The notes below the pieces were generated by a model. That model saw nothing but the letters and a program-made list of their open reading frames with translations. It had not been told where the DNA came from and did not search any database. Shown here one piece after another: positions 41,044-49,776 of a stretch of DNA of 50,672 bases (positions within the stretch are counted from its first letter, which is position 1; every line of letters starts with the position of its first letter). Source of the DNA: an uncultured Ferrovum sp. (lineage in GTDB: Bacteria; Pseudomonadota; Gammaproteobacteria; Burkholderiales; Ferrovaceae); assembly GCA_903863375.1 (NCBI GenBank), contig CAIPBT010000072.1, forward strand, positions 1 to 50,672, in the 5' to 3' direction. The position numbers and the translations under genes are program-made.

Positions 41044-41532
41044 ATGCAACGACGAACCTTTCTGGGCCTCAGCCGACTGCTGGCTGCCCTGTTGCCCCTC
41101 AGCATCTTCCGGCCAGCCTGGTCGGCCCCTGAGACCTTCGAAGTCACCCACAGCGATGCCGAATGGCGCAAGCTGCTGCCCGGGCCGGCCTACCGCGTAC
41201 TGCGCGAGGAAGACACCGAGCGCCCGTTCACCAGCCCGCTGCTGGAAGAACATCGCGCCGGACGATTTGCCTGCGCCGGATGCGCCCTGCCGCTGTTTTC
41301 CTCAGAGACCAAATTCGACAGCCACACCGGATGGCCGAGCTTCTGGAAGCCCCTGCCGGGTGCCATCACCCGTCGGGAAGACACCAGTCTGGGCATGGTT
41401 CGGGTGGAGGTGCACTGCCGCCGCTGTGGCGGTCACCAGGGTCATGTGTTCGAGGATGGCCCGAAACCCACAGGACTGCGGTACTGCATCAACGGCCTCG
41501 CCCTGACCTTCCAGCCGGGAGCCACCGCATGA
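41044..41532 (+). CDS. msrB: Peptide methionine-R-sulfoxide reductase, exported
   Basis: Reduces R-methionine sulfoxide in proteins. The 162-residue protein begins MQRRTFLGLSRLL, with a twin-arginine-like RRTFLGL and a hydrophobic stretch ending AWSA near residue 27, so a periplasmic place is likely. Zinc ligands are Cys77 and Cys80 (CAGC) and Cys125 and Cys128 (CRRC); the catalytic Cys148 is in GLRYCINGLAL. ATG at 41044 has GGAG upstream; an in-frame start 15 codons earlier lacks that. Its stop overlaps msrA. Confidence 0.93.
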   Translation: MQRRTFLGLSRLLAALLPLSIFRPAWSAPETFEVTHSDAEWRKLLPGPAYRVLREEDTERPFTSPLLEEHRAGRFACAGCALPLFSSETKFDSHTGWPSFWKPLPGAITRREDTSLGMVRVEVHCRRCGGHQGHVFEDGPKPTGLRYCINGLALTFQPGATA

Positions 41533-42239
41533 ACGCGCCCTGGTTGCACCTGCGCCGCCTGGGTGGTCTCGCCGCGCTGCTGATGCTGACGGCCTGCGAC
41601 GCCTGGTCGCAGCTGGCGGAAGCGCCGGCCGTGCGCGTGCCCGCTGCCGTACAGGCGCCGGCGCTGCGCAGTTCGCCTGGCACCGAAACCCTGACCCTGG
41701 CCGGCGGCTGCTTCTGGGGGGTGCAGGGCGTGTTCCAGCATGTGCGCGGGGTCCGTCAGGCCGTTTCGGGCTATGCCGGCGGTGACAAGGCCACCGCCAG
41801 TTACCGCGTTGTCGGGTCTGGGCTGACCGGACATGCCGAATCGGTCGAAATCACGTACGACCCGTCGGAAGTAACCCTCACCGACCTGCTGCGGGTGTAT
41901 TTCTCGGTGGCGCACAACCCGACCGAACACAATCGCCAGGGACCCGATGAAGGAACGCAGTACCGATCTGCGGTGTTTTACCGGGATGAGACCCAGCGAC
42001 AATTGACCGCCGCCTACATCGCGCAACTCGACAAGGCGCATGTGTTCCCCGCCGCGATTGCCACCCAGCTGACCCCGTTCAAGGGCTTTTTCCCGGCCGA
42101 GGGCTATCACCAGGATTACCTTACCTTGCATCCGGAAAGCAGTTACATCAGCCATTTCGATCTGCCGAAATTGAAGAGTCTGAAAGCGCTTTTCCCTGAG
42201 CTTTACCGCGAAAGTCCCGTGCTGGTCGGCTCGCGCTGA
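41529..42239 (+). CDS. msrA: Peptide methionine-S-sulfoxide reductase, probable lipoprotein
   Basis: Reduces S-methionine sulfoxide. The 236-residue protein has an N-terminal hydrophobic stretch ending in a lipobox-like LTAC (Cys23), a Pro/Ala linker, then the catalytic AGGCFWGVQGVFQ (Cys61) and GYAGG, HAESVEITYDP, HNPTEHNRQGPDEGTQYRS and the C-terminal EGYHQDYL. The ATG at 41529 overlaps the msrB stop as ATGA. With msrB it forms a two-gene unit for envelope protein repair. Confidence 0.93.
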   Translation: MNAPWLHLRRLGGLAALLMLTACDAWSQLAEAPAVRVPAAVQAPALRSSPGTETLTLAGGCFWGVQGVFQHVRGVRQAVSGYAGGDKATASYRVVGSGLTGHAESVEITYDPSEVTLTDLLRVYFSVAHNPTEHNRQGPDEGTQYRSAVFYRDETQRQLTAAYIAQLDKAHVFPAAIATQLTPFKGFFPAEGYHQDYLTLHPESSYISHFDLPKLKSLKALFPELYRESPVLVGSR

Positions 42240-42252
42240 CTGGCGCGATCCT

Positions 42253-42283
42253 GCCCTGCGGCCCATCCCTCGGCCCGCAGGGC
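42253..42283. terminator. Possible hairpin after msrA
   Basis: Perfect 9-bp arms GCCCTGCGG and CCGCAGGGC around a 13-nt loop, 14 bp after the msrA stop. No T-run follows, so it may be a transcript-end stabiliser rather than a classic terminator. The remaining 42284-42560 stretch is AT-richer and probably holds the promoter of the H-NS-like gene; I see nothing else in it. Confidence 0.45.
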
Positions 42284-42560
42284 GGCACGTTACCGCAATC
42301 CACGTGCAATCCCATCGGGTGTGGCCATAATCAATCTCGCATTAAGTATTTCTAATCCGGAAGACTATCGCTGGTGATTGGCCCGGATACTCCAGGCATT
42401 ACCTGTCGGGAAAAGCAGCGGGAATTCAGTGCGGCGAGTGGCGGTAATTGACAACGGCAGTCAGGTATGAGGAAATGCGGCCTTAAGCCCAGGGCATCCG
42501 GCAATTGCGCCCGCCTGCTCATAAGACCATAAATTCCCGACTTCACCGAGGTAACGCACC

Positions 42561-42878
42561 ATGTCGACTTATGCCGAAATCCAGGCCCAGATTGCACAGC
42601 TGCAACAACAGGCTGAATCCCTGCGTCGCAATGAACTGCAGACCGTGATTGACGACATCAAGGCCAAGATCGTGCAATTTGATCTGACGGCGCGTGATCT
42701 TGGACTGGATGGCAATGGCGGCAAGCGCGGTCGCAGGGCCAAGGTCCGCGCCGACGGCGCTTCAGCAGTGCGTTTTGTCGGCCCGCAAGGCCAAACCTGG
42801 TCCGGCTTTGGCCGCCAGCCGCAGTGGTTGCGGGACGCCATTGCCGCCGGCAAGACCAAGGAAGATTTCGCTGCCTGA
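42561..42878 (+). CDS. H-NS family nucleoid-associated protein
   Basis: 105 residues: a coiled-coil N-terminal oligomerisation region (about 1-40, with AQIAQLQQQAESLRR), a basic linker (GGKRGRRAKVRA) and the C-terminal DNA-binding motif GQTWSGFGRQPQWLRDAIAAGK (about 76-97), close to the H-NS/HvrA type W-x-G-x-G-R-x-P. It binds AT-rich or curved DNA. An H-NS-like protein (HvrA) is a known light-linked regulator of photosynthesis genes in Rhodobacter, but a link here is only suggested by nearness. ATG at 42561 has GAGG upstream. Confidence 0.88.
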   Translation: MSTYAEIQAQIAQLQQQAESLRRNELQTVIDDIKAKIVQFDLTARDLGLDGNGGKRGRRAKVRADGASAVRFVGPQGQTWSGFGRQPQWLRDAIAAGKTKEDFAA

Positions 42879-42990
42879 TGTCAGCGCGCCAGCCATGGCA
42901 GTCGGCATGGGCCGGCTGCCATTTGACCGATGGCGCCGAATGGCGCCGAATGACAACGCAGCACACCGCCCCCTGACGCGCGCGGCACCC

Positions 42991-45099
42991 ATGCCCGACA
43001 ATCTGCCTGCAGCATTCCGCCACCGCTGGCAGATCGTCCTTGCATTCGGCCTGCTGCTGTCCACCATCTGGGCAGGGGTCGCATTCCAGCTGCAACGGAC
43101 GTATTCCGAAGAATCGCGCTTCGCCGAATCCACCATGCGATTCCAGGCCGAGGCGATTGCTGAAAGTACGCGCTCAAGCATTGGGCGACTAAATGAGCTG
43201 CTGATCGACCTGCGCGAAGAATGGATGGAGCAACCCGATCAATTTGCGCATCTGGTGCAAATGCGCCAGGCTTATATGAGCGAATTGGTATTCCAGGTGG
43301 CGGTATTGGACCGGGCGGGATATCTGCTCTATTCCAACCTCAACGCCAACCGCAACGACAACCTCGACGGCGCGGGCCACCGACGCTATTTCGGCAATCA
43401 GCCAGATTTCCGCAGACATCAGGAACGCGGCGGCGACCAGCTATTGATCAGTGACCCATTGGTGGGCGCAATTTCGGGGCGATGGCAATTGCAGCTGACC
43501 CGGCCGATCTATCGCGGCGCAACGTTCGACGGCATGATCGAAGTTTCCGTGCTGCCCGCCAGCCTGATGCAAGGGGATCGCAGTCTGACCCCCCTGCGTG
43601 ACCTTGACTGGCATCTTGCGCGCAGCAATGGTCAGGTACTTGCCAGTGAAAAAACCGACCGACCGGTCCCGACCCAACTGCGCGGTGCCCCATTCAACCT
43701 GCCGGTCATGCCACGCGCTGGCATCAGCCACGAAATTGATACGGAGGGTGTGGAGCAGCTGGTGGGCTATGCGGTGCTGCCGGAGAGCAGCTTGGTGCTG
43801 GTAGCACAGACGCCCCTGCGCGACCTGCTGGGCAACTACGCTCGACAGCAGCGCCAGCTGCTGTTGGCCGCAGCCGCTTTCACGGCCCTGCTGGCCATTC
43901 CGGCCTGGCTGCTGTGGCGCAGCCGCACGGCCGAGTCGGCGGCCAGGGCCAGTGCCTCGATCACAGAGGGCATCCTGTCTTCGGCGATCGACGCCCTCGG
44001 CGAAGGCTTCGCCGTCTACGACCAGCACGACCGCCTGCTGTACTGCAACGAACGGTATCGCGAGCTGTACGCCCTGTCAGCGGAGAAGATGCTGCCGGGT
44101 GTCCACTTCGAAGACATCCTGCAGTACGGCCTGGCGCACGGACAATATCCCGAAGCCGCTGGCCGTGAGGCCGACTGGCTGGCCGAGCGCCTGGCGCACC
44201 ATGCGCTGCCCCGCAATGACGAGGTGCAACCGCTGGGTGATGGTCGGTGGCTGCGCATCCGGGAACGGATCACGCCGGCAGGCCACCGTGTCGGACTGCG
44301 TCTCGACATCAGCGATCGGGTGCATGCCCATCAGGCGCTCGAGCTTGCCCTGGCCGAGGCCAAGGGGGCGAACCGCGCCAAGACCACCTTCCTTGCCAAT
44401 ATCAGTCATGCGCTGCAGACACCGCTTGCCAGTGTTCTGGGATTCGCCAACCTGCTGCAGCGCAGTTCCCTGGATACGCGACAGGCCGACTGGCTGCACC
44501 AGATGCAGACCAGCGCCGAGCACCTGCGACGTCTGGTCACCCGTCTGCTGGACTACACCGCGCTCGAACAGGGCAACCTGCCGCCCAATGTCGCCCCGTT
44601 CAACGTGGTGTCGCTGCTGGAAAGTGCCGTTGCCCGGGCTGCCGCCACCATCGGCGAGCGTTCCCTGCGCCTGCAACTGCAGGTGGACGACCGCCTGCCG
44701 GGCGTACTGGTGGGCGATGGCAACCGGCTGATCCAGGCACTGGACGAACTGCTCGACAACGCCGTGCAGTTTTGCCACGAAGGCCAGGTGCTGCTGACGG
44801 CCGACTGGCTCGAAACCGGCAATCCGGCCGAGGGCCGTCTGAAGCTGACCGTCGACGACACCGGTGTGGGGATTGCCAGCGAAGATCAGGAACGCATCTT
44901 CCTGCCCCTGACGCAGCTGGAAGACAACAGCAACCGCCGGCACGATGGCACTGGCCTGGGTCTGGCGCTTGCCCATGCCATCATCACGGCCATGGGCGGT
45001 ACGTTGACGGTGTCGAGTGCCGCAGGGCTGGGGGCACGGTTCATGATTTCCGTCGTCCTGTTGCGGGATACCCCACCCCATCCTGTCTGCGAAACCTGA
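42991..45099 (+). CDS. Membrane sensor histidine kinase with atypical H-box
   Basis: About 702 residues. Order: membrane helix (12-32), periplasmic Cache-like sensor region (33-289), second helix (290-309), PAS domain (about 330-445, AIDALGEGFAVYDQHDRLLYCNERYRELY), then HisKA and HATPase. The H-box reads ANISHALQTPLASVLGF with His473, but the acidic residue after His is Ala. The ATPase has DELLDNAVQF (N-box), VDDTGVGIASEDQERIF and GTGLGLALAHAI, so ATP binding looks intact. There is no receiver domain and no response regulator next to it. The start is tentative: ATG 42991 has no clear ribosome-binding site and an ATG at 42896 is in frame. rsuA follows after 2 bp. Confidence 0.83.
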   Translation: MPDNLPAAFRHRWQIVLAFGLLLSTIWAGVAFQLQRTYSEESRFAESTMRFQAEAIAESTRSSIGRLNELLIDLREEWMEQPDQFAHLVQMRQAYMSELVFQVAVLDRAGYLLYSNLNANRNDNLDGAGHRRYFGNQPDFRRHQERGGDQLLISDPLVGAISGRWQLQLTRPIYRGATFDGMIEVSVLPASLMQGDRSLTPLRDLDWHLARSNGQVLASEKTDRPVPTQLRGAPFNLPVMPRAGISHEIDTEGVEQLVGYAVLPESSLVLVAQTPLRDLLGNYARQQRQLLLAAAAFTALLAIPAWLLWRSRTAESAARASASITEGILSSAIDALGEGFAVYDQHDRLLYCNERYRELYALSAEKMLPGVHFEDILQYGLAHGQYPEAAGREADWLAERLAHHALPRNDEVQPLGDGRWLRIRERITPAGHRVGLRLDISDRVHAHQALELALAEAKGANRAKTTFLANISHALQTPLASVLGFANLLQRSSLDTRQADWLHQMQTSAEHLRRLVTRLLDYTALEQGNLPPNVAPFNVVSLLESAVARAAATIGERSLRLQLQVDDRLPGVLVGDGNRLIQALDELLDNAVQFCHEGQVLLTADWLETGNPAEGRLKLTVDDTGVGIASEDQERIFLPLTQLEDNSNRRHDGTGLGLALAHAIITAMGGTLTVSSAAGLGARFMISVVLLRDTPPHPVCET

Positions 45100-45101
45100 C
45101 C

Positions 45102-45833
45102 ATGACGGCCCCGACCACGAAACCCCTCACGCTCGACCGCCTGCTGCAATCGCAAGGCTACGGCACCCGCCGCTGGTGCCAGGAAATGATCGCAGCCGGT
45201 GCACTTGAGATGGATGGCGAAACCATCACCGACTACCGCCACAAGGTCCGGCCAGAGGCGCACCAGTATCGGGTGGAAGGACAACCGATGACCTGGCGGG
45301 CCCAGGTCTATCTGGCCCTGTACAAGCCCGCAGGTTACGAGTGCTCGCGCAAGGCAAGCCATCACCCGGGCATCCATACCCTGCTGCCCGAGCAGATGAC
45401 CTGGCGTGAGGTACAACCAGTCGGGCGGCTCGACCACGACACCACGGGCCTGCTGCTGCTGTCGGATGACGGCGCCTTCATCCACCGCCAGGCATCACCG
45501 CGTCATCACGTCAGCAAGGTGTATCTGGCCACCACGCAGGAAGCGGTGACCCCGGCCTTGGTCGCACTGCTGCTGAATGGGGTGAAACTGCACGATGAAC
45601 CGGCTCCCCTCGCGGCCCGCTCCTGCCGCCAGGTGGGGTCGCACCAGGTCGAGATGGTGCTGGCCGAAGGAAAATACCATCAGGTCAAGCGCATGCTGGC
45701 GGCCGCCGGCAATCACTGTACCGCCCTGATACGCACCCGGATCGGTGGCCTCACCCTCGACAGCCTCGGCCTGGAACCCGGCGGCTGGTGCCACCTCGAT
45801 GCCGCCCAGCTTGCCCTGCTCACACCAGGGTAG
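45102..45833 (+). CDS. rsuA: Small-subunit rRNA pseudouridine synthase, RsuA family
   Basis: Makes pseudouridine in 16S rRNA (U516 in E. coli). The 243-residue protein has an N-terminal S4-like part (LTLDRLLQSQGYGTRRWCQEMIAAGALEM), YLALYKPAGYECSRKASHHPG, and the catalytic motif PVGRLDHDTTGLLLLSDDG with the conserved Asp near residue 110. The EGKYHQVKRMLAAAGNHC block is also present. ATG at 45102, 2 bp after the kinase stop; longer in-frame readings upstream are out of phase with the kinase. The C-terminus is ordinary. Confidence 0.92.
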   Translation: MTAPTTKPLTLDRLLQSQGYGTRRWCQEMIAAGALEMDGETITDYRHKVRPEAHQYRVEGQPMTWRAQVYLALYKPAGYECSRKASHHPGIHTLLPEQMTWREVQPVGRLDHDTTGLLLLSDDGAFIHRQASPRHHVSKVYLATTQEAVTPALVALLLNGVKLHDEPAPLAARSCRQVGSHQVEMVLAEGKYHQVKRMLAAAGNHCTALIRTRIGGLTLDSLGLEPGGWCHLDAAQLALLTPG

Positions 45834-45903
45834 GCCAGCGCACGGACACCCGGCATCCGGCGGACCAGCATGCGAGGCTTGTTCAACCCACCGGAGTGCC
45901 AAC

Positions 45904-46557
45904 ATGAAAACTGATCAACAGCTGCAGCAGGACGTACTGGCCGAACTGAAGTGGGAGCCCGCCGTGAATGCCACCCAGATCGGCGTGGAAGTCGACCACG
46001 GCGTGGTCACCCTGGCCGGCCACGTCGCCAGTTTTACCGAAAAATGGCACGCCGAGCAGGCAGCGCAGCGCGTGGCCGGCGTGCAGGCGCTGGCGGTCGA
46101 GATCGATGTGCAACTGCCGGGCTCCAGCCGGCGCACCGACGCCGATATTGCCCGCTCCGTACAGAACGTGTTGCAGTGGACCACCTACCTCGGCAAGGAC
46201 ACCATCAAGGTGCTGGTCGAGAATGGCGCCGTCACCCTGACGGGAACCGTGGAATGGCAGTACCAGCGTCAGGCTGCAGTCAATGCCGTGCGCTTTCTGA
46301 TGGGGGTGACGGGGGTCAGCGATCACATCCAGCTGAAGACCGTGATGTCGCCACAGACCATCAAGGCCGACATCGAAGCCGCCCTACAACGGCGGGCCGT
46401 GCAGGACGCGCGGACCATCTCGGTCGAGGTGCACGGCTCGGACATCACCTTGACCGGCACCGTGCACAGCTGGGCTGAACGGGAAATGGCCCGGCGCTCT
46501 GCCTGGAGTGCCGCCGGGGTCCATCAGGTGGTTGACAAGATGGTGCTGGTCAGCTGA
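45904..46557 (+). CDS. Triple-BON-domain protein
   Basis: 217 residues, almost wholly three BON repeats: about 3-70 (VGVEVDHGVVTLAGHVASFTEKWHAEQAAQRVAGV-type), 76-145 (TIKVLVENGAVTLTGTVEWQYQRQAAVNAV) and 150-216 (TISVEVHGSDITLTGTVHSWAERE). No signal peptide is visible, so it is probably cytoplasmic, unlike OsmY. BON proteins of this form are often stress-induced; a function cannot be set. ATG at 45904 has GGAG upstream. Ends 27 bp before the end of the convergent transglutaminase-like gene. Confidence 0.9.
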   Translation: MKTDQQLQQDVLAELKWEPAVNATQIGVEVDHGVVTLAGHVASFTEKWHAEQAAQRVAGVQALAVEIDVQLPGSSRRTDADIARSVQNVLQWTTYLGKDTIKVLVENGAVTLTGTVEWQYQRQAAVNAVRFLMGVTGVSDHIQLKTVMSPQTIKADIEAALQRRAVQDARTISVEVHGSDITLTGTVHSWAEREMARRSAWSAAGVHQVVDKMVLVS

Positions 46558-46583
46558 CCCGGCAGCGGGCCGGGGCACGGGAT

Positions 46584-47450
46584 CTAGGGCCCGTCGTCAC
46601 TGGACAGTGCCAGTGACGAGCGCCATGGCAACTCGAGATTGGCTGCGGCATCGGCCACAGCAGTCTCGTGGATGCGTGGCGCTTCGGTCTGGACATTGCC
46701 GAAGACCGTCGCAAACGAGACATCGGCTGCATCGCGGCCAGTGGCCAGGCGCACAAAGCCCATCGGCACTGCCGTGCCGGTCGGATCGAACAGATACCAT
46801 CGATGGCCGAGATAGACTTCCACATAGGCCTGAAAGTCCGGCGGGCCCAGTGCCGGATCCGAACCATAATCCGTTCCGGTCACAAAACGGGCAGGAATGC
46901 TGAGCGCGCGGCACAGCGCGATCATCAGATGCGCGAAGTCGCGGCACACACCCACGCGATCCACCACGGTATCGAGGGCCGAGGTGTGACCATCCGAGGA
47001 ATTCGACCGGAACGTGACCCAGTTTTCCACCCAGTTGCTGATCGCCTGCACCCGGGTGTGGCCCTGCACCAGGTGGGCAAACTGCCGCATCGCAAGGGCC
47101 CCAAAGCGGTCGGACTGGCAGTAACGGCTGGGGTAGAGGTAGACCAGGACCGCAGCGGGCAGGTCACAGACCCGCACCTCTTCCACCATCCAGGGCTCAA
47201 TGCGGTGATGCACGATGTCGATGGTGGCCCGATAGGACACCAGCAGTTCGCCACAGCACGCCCGCAACCGCAGACTGCGATTGCCGGTGACGGGATCGGT
47301 GACTGCGCTGACCGGCACCGACTGACTGATAAGGAGCTGCTCACCGGAAACGCGCTGACGGGCCGTCTTCGCAGCCTCGATCAGAAAAATGAAGTCAGCG
47401 CCCTGAACGTCAATCAGATAACGGAGCTGCAGGTCGAGTTCCAGTCGCAC
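46584..47450 (-). CDS. Transglutaminase-like protein lacking the catalytic histidine
   Basis: 288 residues of the transglutaminase/cysteine-protease-like superfamily. An N-terminal beta-rich region (about 1-110) is followed by the core with VDRVGVCRDFAHLMIALCRALSIPARFV (Cys159), then DFQAYVEVYLGHRWYLFDPT. The triad His, which normally follows F in D-F-H-A, is Gln197 here (codon CAG); Asp212 is present. The family is common in bacteria, usually next to alpha-E or circularly permuted ATP-grasp genes, which are not seen here. Start is a GTG at 47450 and is uncertain. Upstream, 47451-47750 shows no gene. Confidence 0.85.
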   Translation of the reverse strand: MRLELDLQLRYLIDVQGADFIFLIEAAKTARQRVSGEQLLISQSVPVSAVTDPVTGNRSLRLRACCGELLVSYRATIDIVHHRIEPWMVEEVRVCDLPAAVLVYLYPSRYCQSDRFGALAMRQFAHLVQGHTRVQAISNWVENWVTFRSNSSDGHTSALDTVVDRVGVCRDFAHLMIALCRALSIPARFVTGTDYGSDPALGPPDFQAYVEVYLGHRWYLFDPTGTAVPMGFVRLATGRDAADVSFATVFGNVQTEAPRIHETAVADAAANLELPWRSSLALSSDDGP

Positions 47451-47765
47451 GCCAGGCGAACCTGCGCGTGGCTGGGAATCTTGCGCTTCGATGATGGCAA
47501 CCTCGCAGTACCGCTAGGGAAAACTCCCGGCTGCACTATGGAAGTTTCGCGCTGGCCGCTCTGTTCGGTAACGCACCCTGCCTCGCTGCGCAGACGTCCC
47601 CCCCGCGCTAGTTGGCGCCCTGCTACAAGACGCGCAGAAAGGCCGCCAGGCTAATCCGCCCATCTTCTCAGAGACTGGAGCCTCCACAAAAGGCGGGGCC
47701 GTTCAACGAGCAGCCATACGGCAAGTTGAAATTGGTGGGCTGAGTGGTGGGCTACGGGCAATGCA

Positions 47766-47806
47766 AATAAAAAAAGCCCAAGCGGATGATTTGCTTGGGC
47801 TTCGGT
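47766..47806 (-). terminator. Rho-independent terminator facing left, with no gene upstream of it
   Basis: On the minus strand: 10-bp arms AAGCCCAAGC/GCTTGGGCTT with a 9-nt loop (arms at 47774-47783 and 47793-47802), followed by a T-rich run. No minus-strand gene lies to the right within the window that it could end, so it seems to have lost its gene. It adjoins a tRNA-3'-end-like sequence. Confidence 0.75.
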
Positions 47807-47808
47807 TC

Positions 47809-47843
47809 TGGCGGAGAAGGAGACCGCAGGAATCGAACTCCAC
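47809..47843 (-). other. tRNA-3'-end-like sequence, possible att remnant
   Basis: On the minus strand this reads a TTCGATTC (T-loop-like) then ...CCTTCTCCGCCA, resembling the 3' end of a tRNA-Ser with a G discriminator and CCA. The spacing between the T-loop-like part and CCA is about 6 nt too long for a normal tRNA, and no 5' part lies to the right. It may be the remnant left by integration of the element whose integrase starts at 47973. Confidence 0.35.
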
Positions 47844-47972
47844 CCCATATCACCACATATCAATCAAGGGGGTCATACCAATATAAATCAACAGTTTATT
47901 GCCACACCGAATCTCATACGATAACATCCAATCTCAGCCCTGATGATGGGGCGTTGGATGGAGCATATTGAG

Positions 47973-49244
47973 ATGCCAAAGCTTGCCAAGGAACTGTCAG
48001 CCATTGAGGTTCGGCGGTTGCGCGAACCAACCCCGAAGCCCGGCCTTCATTTCGTCGGGGGCACGCCGGGATTGGGCCTGCTGGTCACGGAGTCAGGCGC
48101 GGCCTCGTGGGTCCTGCGGACGAAGATCGGCATCAAGCGACGTGACGTCGGTCTGGGCTCCTACCCATCCGTCGGCCTTGCCGCAGCCAGAGAAGCTGCC
48201 ACCGCCGCTCGCCAGCAGGTCAAGGACGGCATCGACCCTGTGGCCGAACGCGAGCGCAAACGTGCCGACCTGATCGCGTCTCAGCGGAAAGGCCTGACCT
48301 TCAGGCAGGCGGCCGAGAAGTACATCGACCTGCGGCGTCATGAGTGGAAGAACGCAAAGCAGTCCGACCAGTGGGTCAATTCCTTGGAACAGCACGCCCA
48401 TCCGAAGATCGGGGACACCCCTGTCGCTGATCTGGACCGAGACAGCGTGCTGGCCGTCGTCAGCCCAATCTGGACCACCACCACTGAGACTGCCAACCGG
48501 GTTCGCAACAGGATCGAGCTGGTCATCGACTGGGCAATCGTCCACGGCCATCGGAAGGACCAGAGCAACCCGGCCCGGTGGCGTGGATATCTGGACAAGG
48601 TCCTGCCCAAGCCCAAGAAGGTCGCTCCGGTCAAGAACCACGCGGCGCTGCCAATTGCGGCGCTGCCTGCCTTCATGGAGCGCCTGACCGCCAAACAGGG
48701 CATGGGAGCCTCGTGTCTCCACTTCACCATCCTGACCGCCGTCCGGTCGGGCGAGGCGCGAGGGGCAACGTGGTCTGAGATCGACCTTGATAGCCGCATC
48801 TGGTCGATCCCGGGCGAGCGGATGAAGGCTGGCAAGCCCCACCGCGTCCCCTTGTCACAGGCGGCAATAGACCTGCTGACCAACCTGCCCAAGCATGCCG
48901 GGACCGACCTCGTGTTCGTGGCCCCTCGCGGCGGCCAGTTGTCCGACATGACGCTCGCAAAGGTCCTGCGCGATATGGCTGTGCCTGCCGTACCCCACGG
49001 CTTCCGAGCCACGTTCCGGACGTGGGCAGGGGAGACAACGGCACACCCCCGAGAAGTGATCGAGCAGGCCCTAGCCCACCGTCTCGGCGATGCGGCCGAA
49101 CTGGCTTACACGCGCGGCGATCTACTTGCCCGCCGGTCGGTCCTGATGGCCGACTGGGCGAAGTTCTGCAGCACGCCCCGCCAGCCGGCGACCGTGACCG
49201 ACCTCAACCGTATTCGCCCACAAGCCGCCGGGGGGGATGCCTGA
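47973..49244 (+). CDS. Tyrosine recombinase (P4-type integrase, DUF4102 N-terminus)
   Basis: Site-specific integrase of about 423 residues. An N-terminal arm-binding domain (MPKLAKELSAIEVRRL, GLGLLVTESGAASWVLR, DVGLGSYPSVGLAAAREAA) leads to the SAM-like core-binding domain (LTFRQAAEKYID) and the catalytic domain: Arg in TAVRSGEARGATW, H-x-x-R in VPHGFRATFRTWA, His in QALAHRLGD and Tyr in LAYTRGD. ATG 47973 has GGAG about 10 nt upstream; an ATG ten codons earlier is possible. It runs away from the tRNA-like sequence and heads a group of mobile-element genes. Confidence 0.92.
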   Translation: MPKLAKELSAIEVRRLREPTPKPGLHFVGGTPGLGLLVTESGAASWVLRTKIGIKRRDVGLGSYPSVGLAAAREAATAARQQVKDGIDPVAERERKRADLIASQRKGLTFRQAAEKYIDLRRHEWKNAKQSDQWVNSLEQHAHPKIGDTPVADLDRDSVLAVVSPIWTTTTETANRVRNRIELVIDWAIVHGHRKDQSNPARWRGYLDKVLPKPKKVAPVKNHAALPIAALPAFMERLTAKQGMGASCLHFTILTAVRSGEARGATWSEIDLDSRIWSIPGERMKAGKPHRVPLSQAAIDLLTNLPKHAGTDLVFVAPRGGQLSDMTLAKVLRDMAVPAVPHGFRATFRTWAGETTAHPREVIEQALAHRLGDAAELAYTRGDLLARRSVLMADWAKFCSTPRQPATVTDLNRIRPQAAGGDA

Positions 49245-49507
49245 TGACCACTTACCTGACCAGCGAAGACGGCCGCCGCCTTGCGGTCGACATGGCGCAC
49301 GAGATTCACCACGTCTGGATCACCAGTGGCCCCGGCGAAGACCTCACCGCTTTGGTGGCCCGCCACCTGCAGATCGTTGGCAGCGGCAACGACCAGATGC
49401 GCCATGGCTTCGCTGCCGTGATGGCCAGCATGATTGGCGGTTGCCTTGATGGCTTGGCGATATGCCCGGATGACCTTGAAAGAGACCTAGATTCCGGCGC
49501 TTTTTAA
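49244..49507 (+). CDS. Hypothetical small protein of the mobile element
   Basis: 87 residues, no recognised family. Begins MTTYLTSEDGRRLAVDMAHEI; acidic C-terminus (CPDDLERDLDSGAF). No membrane segment or signal. The start overlaps the integrase stop by one base (TGATG), so it is probably co-translated with the integrase. Confidence 0.6.
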   Translation: MTTYLTSEDGRRLAVDMAHEIHHVWITSGPGEDLTALVARHLQIVGSGNDQMRHGFAAVMASMIGGCLDGLAICPDDLERDLDSGAF

Positions 49508-49776
49508 ACGAGCCTATAGTGCTAGATTAACTAAATGTAAGTTTTTTCTTTCCTGCAATCTGGCCTACGGCAATTCAATAAGTTATTCGAATTGACCCAA
49601 AGACAATGGAAAGTTTGGCCCAACTTTCCAATCCTAATGCGGATAAAAATCCCCGACAACTTTAGTCGTATAAGACTAAATATCTGTTTCGATTGATTTT
49701 TTCGATTGCCGAAAGCGATCGAGCCCTGCATCCTGTTTACACCATGAGACCTCATGGGCGACAAGGAGATGCAGAA

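Noticed and set aside
44247-45101. A much longer rsuA starting inside the kinase gene
   Set aside because: The extra sequence is the kinase in another frame; the S4-like start follows the ATG at 45102.
47809-47900. A complete tRNA gene next to the integrase
   Set aside because: Only a 3'-end-like part is visible; there is no anticodon arm or 5' acceptor strand to the right, and the T-loop to CCA spacing is wrong.
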